Assembly (NCBI GenBank): GCA_005772955.1
Contig: SXID01000002.1
Span: 42,593-106,592 of the forward strand
DNA: 64,000 nucleotides
Reading direction: 5' to 3'
Source of the DNA: Planctomycetia bacterium
GTDB taxonomy: Bacteria > Planctomycetota > Planctomycetia > Gemmatales > Gemmataceae
Shown piece by piece: positions 48,735-56,283 of the stretch (position 1 is its first letter; each line of letters starts with the position of its first letter). The notes under the pieces were generated by a model. It saw nothing but the letters and a program-made list of their open reading frames with translations. It did no database searches and had not been told where the DNA came from. A program made the position numbers and the translations under genes.

Positions 48735-51302
48735 ATGCCCGCACCCGCGTTCCTGTCCAAGCTCCCGAAGCCGGCGCTGTTCGCCCTCTACGGGGCGCTC
48801 GGCGGGCTGATCGGTGCGCTCGTGTTCGGCGAGTTGGTGTGGTATCTGCTCCGCCCTGCGTCTGCGCCTGAGCCGCTCACGGTCCCGCCGCCTTTTCCGC
48901 AACTCGCGGTCACCGCGTCGCCGCAGGTGTCGGTGTACCCCGGTGGCTCGAACACGTTTGGCGTGCAGATCGCGCGCGACCGGTTCACCGGTTCGGTGAC
49001 CGTGACGTTCGACAAACTCGCGCCCGGTCTGAGTGCCACACCCATCGTCATTCCCGAAGGCGAGACGAACGGCACCGCGCGGATCGTTGCCACGGACGAC
49101 GTTCAACCCGGCCCATCGACGCTAAAGGTGACCGCGCGCGCGAACCCCAACCGTGAGGGTCACGCGCTCGCGGTGACGTTTGATAAGCCGGTGGAAGTGC
49201 GCGTGATCGAACTACCACCGGCACCGCCGCGCCTGGCGGTGAGCGTGTCGCCGAAGATTCAGGTGTACCAGCGCGGGAAGAACACGTTCGCGGTGCAGGT
49301 CGCACGCGGCGGCTTCACCGGTGAAGTCGAGATCGCGTTCGACGATCTACCGGACGGCGTGAAGGCACCGTCGATCCCGATCCGGGCTGACCGAAACGAG
49401 ATCACCGTCGAGCTTACGGCCGACGGGACTGCGAAACCGGGTGCGCAACCGGTGAAGGTCAATGCCCAGGCGAAGTTCAACGGCGCGCCGCTCCGTGCGC
49501 AAGCGACGACGACGGTAGACGTGATCAGCCCGCCCCGCGTCCCGGTGGACATCGTGTTCGCGCTGGACATCTCCGGCAGCATGCAGTGGGCGATCAACGG
49601 CACGAGTCGCGGCATTCAAAAGTTCGTGGACGAGCTTGCCAAGAATCAATTCGACGTGCGAGTCGGGCTGGTCGGATTCAAGGACACGACTCTCGGCCAG
49701 CCGCTCAAGATCGTGAAGGTCGATGGCGAGAAGATGACGACCAGTTTCGCCAAGTTTCGCGCCGAGGTCGGCGCGCTGCGCGCCGGCGGCGGTGGTGCCG
49801 AGGGCGAGAGCAGTCTGGACGGCGTCGCCGAGGCCGCGGAGTTCCCGTTCCGCGACCAGGTGACGCGGGTCATCATCCTTATTACAGACGAGGCGCCGAA
49901 ACGCCCCGACGGGCGCATGAAGAGCATCGAGGAGACGGCGAAGTACATCAAGGAGAAGAAGATCGACCAGATGCACATCGTCACGCTGCCGGAGTTGAAG
50001 AAGCCGTTTACGCCGCTGTGGGAGGGCGCGAAGGGACAATACTTCGACCTGAAGGCGCTGAACGAGGGCACGGAGAGCTTCGAGAAACTGCTGCCGGACG
50101 TAAGCAAAGCGATCGCGGATCTCGTCGCGGACCGGCCAGCGGGCAAGCCGGAACTACCCGGCCTTCCACCGCCGCCGAAGTTGCCGGACGCCCGCGCCGC
50201 GGGCACCGCGGTCACGCCCGCACGAGAGCCAGAGAAGCCGACCATCGCGCCGCCCGAAGTGAAGAGTTTGCAATCGAACGAGAAGTCCGCAGCCGGCACC
50301 GAGTGGCGGCAGGTTGCGCGCAGTTCGCTGTGGACGGGCATGATCGCGGCGCTCGTGTGTCTCGCGATCTTGTTCGGTCAGAAGAGCTACGTACAGGGCG
50401 GCTTGCCCCCGCTGAACGGCGTGCTCCTCGGTCTGGGCGGCGGGTTGCTCGTTGGGTTGGTCGGCGGTGCCGCGGGTCAAGGCTTGTTCCTGTTGGCGAA
50501 GACGGACAGCGCGGTTCTCGGCGCACTGTTCCGCGTGATGGGCTGGGCGATTCTCGGCGGCCTCGCGGGCGCGGGGCTGTCGCTGTTCATCCCGAACCTG
50601 GGCGTGCTGCCGGGGTTGCTCGGCGGCGTTGCAGGCGGCACGGCCGGCGCGATCGGCTACATCGCGGTGTCTGCGCTCACGGGCGACACGGTCGGTCGGC
50701 TCGCGGGCGGACTGGCGCTCGGCGCCGCGATCGGGTTAATGGTGGCGTTCGTCGAACGGGCGTTTCGGAAGGCGTGGTTGGAGGTGCGGTTCGGCGAGCG
50801 CGAGATGATTACCATAAACCTCGGCCCGGAACCGGTGAAGGTCGGCGGTGACGCGAAGGCTTGCGCCGTGTGGGCGCGCGGCGCGGCCCCGGTCGCGCTG
50901 CTGTTCTTCGTTCGCGACGGCGAGGTGATGTGTGCGGACACGGCCGACCGGTCGGAAGCAGTCGCCGTGAGCGGGTTCAGCCGCACCGTCGGCGCGGTGC
51001 GGGTCGTGGTGCGCACCGGCAACGGCGACGAACCGGTTCCGCTGCCCACCCCCGAACCCGCGCCGAAGAAGAAACGCGCCGCGACCGACGGCTGGGATCC
51101 GCTGCCGGTGTCCGCGAAGCCGAAGACCGCGAAGCCGGTTCCGCCGAAGCCGCTGGCACTCGACGAAGATCCGTTCCCGATTCCGGTCGTGAAGCCAAAC
51201 ATCGCCGCGCCGAAGGCGGGCGGCGGGTGCCCCAGTTGCGGGCGCAAGATACCCGGCGCGACCGGTACGCGGTACTGTATGCTGTGCGATGCCACGTTCT
51301 GA
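48735..51302 (+). CDS. Membrane vWA protein 1: TM + two Ig-like repeats + vWA + Gly-rich TM bundle + C-terminal zinc ribbon
   Basis: DIVFALDISGSMQWAING (MIDAS), repeated PRLAVSVSPKIQVYQRGKNTFAVQVARGGFTG, GxxxG-rich hydrophobic region, CPSCGRKIPGATGTRYCMLCDATF. Confidence 0.85.
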   Translation: MPAPAFLSKLPKPALFALYGALGGLIGALVFGELVWYLLRPASAPEPLTVPPPFPQLAVTASPQVSVYPGGSNTFGVQIARDRFTGSVTVTFDKLAPGLSATPIVIPEGETNGTARIVATDDVQPGPSTLKVTARANPNREGHALAVTFDKPVEVRVIELPPAPPRLAVSVSPKIQVYQRGKNTFAVQVARGGFTGEVEIAFDDLPDGVKAPSIPIRADRNEITVELTADGTAKPGAQPVKVNAQAKFNGAPLRAQATTTVDVISPPRVPVDIVFALDISGSMQWAINGTSRGIQKFVDELAKNQFDVRVGLVGFKDTTLGQPLKIVKVDGEKMTTSFAKFRAEVGALRAGGGGAEGESSLDGVAEAAEFPFRDQVTRVIILITDEAPKRPDGRMKSIEETAKYIKEKKIDQMHIVTLPELKKPFTPLWEGAKGQYFDLKALNEGTESFEKLLPDVSKAIADLVADRPAGKPELPGLPPPPKLPDARAAGTAVTPAREPEKPTIAPPEVKSLQSNEKSAAGTEWRQVARSSLWTGMIAALVCLAILFGQKSYVQGGLPPLNGVLLGLGGGLLVGLVGGAAGQGLFLLAKTDSAVLGALFRVMGWAILGGLAGAGLSLFIPNLGVLPGLLGGVAGGTAGAIGYIAVSALTGDTVGRLAGGLALGAAIGLMVAFVERAFRKAWLEVRFGEREMITINLGPEPVKVGGDAKACAVWARGAAPVALLFFVRDGEVMCADTADRSEAVAVSGFSRTVGAVRVVVRTGNGDEPVPLPTPEPAPKKKRAATDGWDPLPVSAKPKTAKPVPPKPLALDEDPFPIPVVKPNIAAPKAGGGCPSCGRKIPGATGTRYCMLCDATF

Positions 51303-51312
51303 ATGCGTTCTT

Positions 51313-51399
51313 GTAGGGTGGGTCAAGGCTTTGCGCAGCCCACCATCATCGCGATTGAATGCGCGTAGTGGGCCTGCGCAAAGCCTTGACCCACCCTAC
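51313..51399. repeat. Inverted repeat (gtagggtgggtcaaggctttgcgcag family)
   Basis: gtagggtgggtcaaggctttgcgcagcccac ... gtgggcctgcgcaaagccttgacccaccctac. Confidence 0.92.
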
Positions 51400-51421
51400 G
51401 AAAACACCCGGAGCCGCCGAC

Positions 51422-53758
51422 ATGCCCGCGCCGAAGTTCCTGTCCGGGTTGCCCAAACCAGTGCTGTTCGGCCTGTACGGGGCCGGCGGCGGGTTGCTCG
51501 GCGCGCTGCTCTTCGGTGAACTCATCATGTTGGCGCTCGGGCCGAAGGCCGCGGCCGCGCCGCCCCCGCCCGCAGCGCCGGAACCGCGACTCGCGATCGG
51601 CGTGTCGGACAAACTTCAAATCTACCAGGGCGGCACCAACAAGTTGCTCGTGCAGATCGTGCGCGAAGGCTTTGAAGACGACGTGACCGTTCACGTCGAG
51701 GGACTGCCACTCGGCATCACGCCGACGGTGCCGCAAATCATTATCCCAACGGGCAAGACCGCGGGAGAGGTCGAACTGCGCGCCACGTTCGCGACCCCAG
51801 CGGGCACGGAACACAAGAATCTCAAGGTGATCGCCACCGCGAGATCGGGCAGCAAGACCATCACCGCCGAGCCGGTCGAGTTCACACTCGCGCCGCTTGC
51901 CTCGGCGATGCCGCTCGTCGACATCGTGTTCGTCCTCGACGTGACGTCGAGCATGCAGCAGCAGATTGATGGCGTGAAGAACGGCATTGTCACCTTCGCG
52001 AAAGACCTTCAACTCGCGAAGGTGGACGCTCAGTTCGCGTGCATCGCGTTCCGCGACCTGACCGAAGGCGAGCCGAGTGAGATCCTCATGTTCAAAGGCT
52101 CGCAGTTCACGTCCGACGCGGGCGCGTTCAGCGCCGCGGTGGGCACGCTGCGCGCCAACGGCGGCGGCGACCTCCCCGAGAGCAGCCTGGAAGCCATCAT
52201 CGAAGCAACCAGCTTCGGCTTCCGCAAGGGCGCGACGCGGAACCTCATTCTGATCACCGACGCCGCGCCGAAGATCACGCAGGGACAAGGCGCGAGCATC
52301 AAGGCCGCCGCCGACGCGCTCACGGAGAAGAAGATCGACCTGTTGCACCTCGTCATCAACAACGAACGTGCCGACTGCGGGCGGGCAGAGTACCGCGAGG
52401 TGCAACGCGGCGCGCTCGGCATTACCACCGACAAGGGCGCAGATCGCGGCAAGGAATTCAGTCTCGACCGAACCGCGCGCGACTCCACCGCGTTCACCAC
52501 ACGACTGCTCCCGGAGATGACGAAGGCCATCATCGCGGCGGCCGAGGCGAAGCCCGCGGTGCGCCCAGAGTTGGCGAAGCAAGAGGTGGTGCAACCGAAG
52601 CTGAACACCGTGAAGGCGGTGCAGTCGGACCAAACCTACGACGCGAGTTCGACCGGGCAACTCATACTCGCGGTTGGCGTGTGGACCGGCGCCATCGCGG
52701 CGCTCGTGTGTTTGTTCTTGCTCGGCGGACAGCACCACTATCTGCGAGGTACGCTACCGTCCGCCGGCGGCGTGATCGCGGGTCTCGCGGGCGGAATGGT
52801 CGTGGGGCTAGTCGGCGGTGCGGCCGGTCAGGGACTGTTCCTGCTCGCGCCCGACAACAAGATACTCACGGTGATCTTTCAAGTGCTCGGCTGGACGCTG
52901 CTCGGCGGGCTGGCCGGTATCGGGCTGTCGCTGTTCGTTCCTAACTTGAAGCTCGTGCTCGGTCTCGCGGGCGGCGCGGTCGGCGGCGCGGCCGGCGCGA
53001 TTGGGTTCATCGTGGTGACGGCCGCCGTGGGCGCGGTCCTCGGCCGGCTCGCGGGGGGTTTGGCACTTGGGCTGTGCATCGGGTTGATGGTCGCGATGGT
53101 GGAAGCGGCGTTCCGGCGGGCGTGGCTTGAGGTGCAGTACGGGCCGCGCGAGGTCATTACCGTGAACCTGGGCGCGGAACCGGTGAAGATCGGCGGCGAC
53201 TCGCGTGCGTGTACCGTGTGGGCGCGAGGCGCGGCCGATGTCGCGCTGCGGTACTTCATCCGCGACGGCAAGGTGATCTGCACCGACGTGCCCGCCCGCG
53301 AAGAGTCCGCGGTAAGCGACGGCGACACACGCGCCGCGGGGAACGTGACGGTCGTGGTGCGGACCGGGAGCGGCACCACGCCAGCACTGCCCCCGGCTGC
53401 GCCGCGCCGACCCTCACCGCCGCCAATGCCGAAAGCAAAGCCCGTCGCGAAGCCGCTGGACATCGACGAAGATGCGTTGCCGCTTCCGATGACGCCATCC
53501 GCGCCCGCGCGACCGGTGAAATCCCTGAACATTGACGAAGACGATGCGCTGCCGACGGTGCCACGCCCGGCACCGGTGCCCGTGCCTGCGAAGCCGCAAG
53601 CGGCTTCACCGGTTCCCGCGCCGCCAAAGCCCGCGGCCCCGCCAGCACCCGCGGCGAAGCCTACAACCCGCGACCCAGACGCATGTCCCTCGTGCGGGCG
53701 CAAGACCCCCGGCCGACCCGGCACTCGCTACTGCATGGTTTGCGACCAGACGTACTGA
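51422..53758 (+). CDS. Membrane vWA protein 2, paralogue of the upstream gene
   Basis: MPAPKFLSGLPKPVLFGLYGAGGGLLGALLFGEL parallels MPAPAFLSKLPKPALFALYGALGGLIGALVFGEL. DIVFVLDVTSSMQQQIDG; CPSCGRKTPGRPGTRYCMVCDQTY. Confidence 0.88.
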   Translation: MPAPKFLSGLPKPVLFGLYGAGGGLLGALLFGELIMLALGPKAAAAPPPPAAPEPRLAIGVSDKLQIYQGGTNKLLVQIVREGFEDDVTVHVEGLPLGITPTVPQIIIPTGKTAGEVELRATFATPAGTEHKNLKVIATARSGSKTITAEPVEFTLAPLASAMPLVDIVFVLDVTSSMQQQIDGVKNGIVTFAKDLQLAKVDAQFACIAFRDLTEGEPSEILMFKGSQFTSDAGAFSAAVGTLRANGGGDLPESSLEAIIEATSFGFRKGATRNLILITDAAPKITQGQGASIKAAADALTEKKIDLLHLVINNERADCGRAEYREVQRGALGITTDKGADRGKEFSLDRTARDSTAFTTRLLPEMTKAIIAAAEAKPAVRPELAKQEVVQPKLNTVKAVQSDQTYDASSTGQLILAVGVWTGAIAALVCLFLLGGQHHYLRGTLPSAGGVIAGLAGGMVVGLVGGAAGQGLFLLAPDNKILTVIFQVLGWTLLGGLAGIGLSLFVPNLKLVLGLAGGAVGGAAGAIGFIVVTAAVGAVLGRLAGGLALGLCIGLMVAMVEAAFRRAWLEVQYGPREVITVNLGAEPVKIGGDSRACTVWARGAADVALRYFIRDGKVICTDVPAREESAVSDGDTRAAGNVTVVVRTGSGTTPALPPAAPRRPSPPPMPKAKPVAKPLDIDEDALPLPMTPSAPARPVKSLNIDEDDALPTVPRPAPVPVPAKPQAASPVPAPPKPAAPPAPAAKPTTRDPDACPSCGRKTPGRPGTRYCMVCDQTY

Positions 53759-53852
53759 CGGAACGGGTTCGTCGGGCGCAAAATGTCTTGCGGTCGCCAG
53801 AACTGGCCCTTACGTTAATCGTTGCACCGTTGCCCCTGCCACGTGGACCACT

Positions 53853-56084
53853 ATGGCCGCCCCCAATCCCCGGCCACGCGGTCGCGTTCTCCTGCTCGCC
53901 GCGCTCGTCGCGGTCGCGTTTGGGGGCGCGGCCCGCGCGGAACCAGCGGAACCAGTCACGCCGGAGAGGCTCGCCAAACTGCGGTACGAGTGGCACGAAC
54001 AGCACGCCCGCAAGGAAGCAGCCGACTGGGAAATCAATCTCATCGCGCCACCGCGCCCGATCGGGCGGTCGATCGGTCAGTTCCTGAACCCCACCTCACT
54101 TGTGAACGAACTGCACCCGGTCCTCGCCGGCGATTACGACGCGCTTCGCAACTCCGCGCTGAAACTCGCCGATGTCGCCCGCATCCGCCGCGAAGATGGC
54201 AAGAAGGACTGGGAAGAGGTCTACAAGCAACGGATCGCGTTCCGCAAGTACGCGGACGAACAGCAAGCCGCGTACGGCTTCGACATCGACACCGGCACGC
54301 TGCCAGGTTTCAAACCTACCGTGTTCGACGGGGTCGCAGTCGTGTGGGCGGCGGTCGTGTTCGTGGTGGCGGTCTCACTTGGCAAACGGGCACGCCGCGT
54401 CTCGACCCGCCGTGCGCGCCGGGCCGCGGTCGTTGCGGCGCTGCTGGTACTCACGACGGTTCCGGGGTGTTCAAACGGCCCCGCGCCCGGCTCCGGCGAC
54501 TGGGCCGCACGCGAGGAGGCCGAACTCGTCACCGGGACGAAGGACGCAACCGAGAAAGCAGTCGCCGCGACCGCCGAAGCCAACAAGAAGTGGACGGCCG
54601 CGGTGGACGGATGGGCGAAACTCGTCACGGTGCCGGGCGCGGCCGATGCGTCGGCTGAAATGGTCGTGCGCAATGGCGAAGCTCAGGTCCGCAAGCAGTT
54701 GCAAGCCACCGCCACGGACGCGAGGCTCACGGACCGGCTTGCGAAGGAGGCTGCGAGCGAGAAGACGCAACTCGCCACCGATCGCGCCAAACTCGATGAA
54801 CTCAGGGGCGGCGCCCGGTGGCGGACCATCGCGTTCGCAGTGGCGCGGTGTCTGGGGGCCGCGTTCCTGTTTGGGCTGGCTGTCGCACCGTACCGGCGTG
54901 CGCTTCGCAAAGAGGCCGCGATCGTGAAGGCCGACGCGAAGAAGTGCCCGCGGTGCTTCAGCGAGAAACTCGTCGTCGAGAAGACCGGCACGATCCCGGG
55001 TGCGGAAGAGTCTGCGCGGGACGAGGACGACGAGGACAACGAAGACGCACCGCGCCCGCGCTACCGAGCTGGCAAGCCGAAGCCGCCTGTCCGGCGCAAA
55101 GCCGCGCCCGCGGCCAAGTCCACCGCCGACAGCGGCGAGACTGGGTACGTCGAGTGCAAGACGTGCGGGTTCCGGTTCCTCCGCAGTTACCAGAAAGTGC
55201 GCCGGCTGTGCTTCCCGGTGGTCGGCGTGCGCAACAGCGGCAAGACGCACCTGCTCGCCACCGCTTACGACAAGGTGCGCAAACAGAAGGCGCCCGCGGC
55301 CGCGACCATCGTACCGGCCCCGTCGCTTGGGGACGAACGATTCGACCTGTACATCGACCTGATCCTGAACCTTAAACGCGACGCCGGGAACACGCTCCAC
55401 GACGTGAACACCCCGCCGGACCCGGTGATGATCCACGTTCGCGACACGGACCCATCCGGCGCGAACACCGCGCTGGTGAATCTATTCGACTATTCCGGCG
55501 AACTGGTAAACCAGAAGATCGACGTGGACCGCCTGAAGAAGCAGGCGGTGAAGATGGACGGCTTCATGCTGTTCCTCGACCCGACGCAGCTCGACGGCCG
55601 CTCCGGGGGCGTGACGCTCGACCGGCAACTCGCGGCGCTGAACGAGTTCATGGCCGACATGCGTGAGGCTCGCAAGGTGGATCCCGGCGACGTGATCCCG
55701 GTCCCCGTCGCGATTGTGATTCCCAAGTTCGACCTGCTCGTGACCCGCAACCCGATCGGCGGTCAGTCGGTGCCGTTCATCCGCCGGCTGCTCGAAGAGA
55801 ACCCAGAGCAGCCGAAACGGACCACACTCGACATCGTTCAGGAGCGCAGCGCGATCGTTGAGGATATGTTAGAGTTAATGTTCCGCGGGGTGGATGTGCG
55901 GGCGCTGGTGGAGAGTTACTTCGGCAACCAGGTGATGTTCTTCCCGGTGTCGTCGGTGAACCTGTTCGAGAACGAGTTGGGCGTCGAAGACCTGTCGCAG
56001 CGGACCATCGCGCCGTTCGGGGTCGCGGAGCCGTTTGTGTGGCTGCTGCACATGCATGGATACGAGGTGTTCGCAAATAGGTGA
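53853..56084 (+). CDS. Membrane-anchored zinc-ribbon P-loop GTPase-like protein (double-GTPase/DO-GTPase-like)
   Basis: Signal peptide/TMs, CPRCFSEKL...CKTCGFRF zinc ribbon, Walker A PVVGVRNSGKTHLLATAYDKV, NLFDYSGELVN switch-like, VAIVIPKFDLLVTRNP. Confidence 0.75.
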   Translation: MAAPNPRPRGRVLLLAALVAVAFGGAARAEPAEPVTPERLAKLRYEWHEQHARKEAADWEINLIAPPRPIGRSIGQFLNPTSLVNELHPVLAGDYDALRNSALKLADVARIRREDGKKDWEEVYKQRIAFRKYADEQQAAYGFDIDTGTLPGFKPTVFDGVAVVWAAVVFVVAVSLGKRARRVSTRRARRAAVVAALLVLTTVPGCSNGPAPGSGDWAAREEAELVTGTKDATEKAVAATAEANKKWTAAVDGWAKLVTVPGAADASAEMVVRNGEAQVRKQLQATATDARLTDRLAKEAASEKTQLATDRAKLDELRGGARWRTIAFAVARCLGAAFLFGLAVAPYRRALRKEAAIVKADAKKCPRCFSEKLVVEKTGTIPGAEESARDEDDEDNEDAPRPRYRAGKPKPPVRRKAAPAAKSTADSGETGYVECKTCGFRFLRSYQKVRRLCFPVVGVRNSGKTHLLATAYDKVRKQKAPAAATIVPAPSLGDERFDLYIDLILNLKRDAGNTLHDVNTPPDPVMIHVRDTDPSGANTALVNLFDYSGELVNQKIDVDRLKKQAVKMDGFMLFLDPTQLDGRSGGVTLDRQLAALNEFMADMREARKVDPGDVIPVPVAIVIPKFDLLVTRNPIGGQSVPFIRRLLEENPEQPKRTTLDIVQERSAIVEDMLELMFRGVDVRALVESYFGNQVMFFPVSSVNLFENELGVEDLSQRTIAPFGVAEPFVWLLHMHGYEVFANR

Positions 56085-56099
56085 TGGGGTGATTTGGTT

Positions 56100-56262
56100 T
56101 TCACCCTGAAGGGGTGGGACGACTTAGCCCAGGGCAACGCCCTGGGTCGGTTGCGTATTGGTTTGGCACCCTGAAGTGTCCCAGGTTTTCAGCCTGGAAA
56201 TCAATTGGCCTCGTACCCAGGGCGTTGCCCTGGGCTAAGTTATCCCACCCCTTCAGGGTGAA
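56100..56262. repeat. Long inverted repeat, about 48-bp arms (ttcaccctgaaggggtggga / cagggcaacgccctggg family)
   Basis: ttcaccctgaaggggtgggacgacttagcccagggcaacgccctgggt ... acccagggcgttgccctgggctaagttatcccaccccttcagggtgaa. Confidence 0.92.
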
Positions 56263-56283
56263 GAGGAAACACAAAGAAGAACG

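Noticed and set aside
56100-56262. Insertion sequence or transposon
   Set aside because: Terminal inverted arms exist but the interior is only about 65 bp with no ORF and no obvious target duplication; treated as a palindromic repeat or MITE-like element instead.
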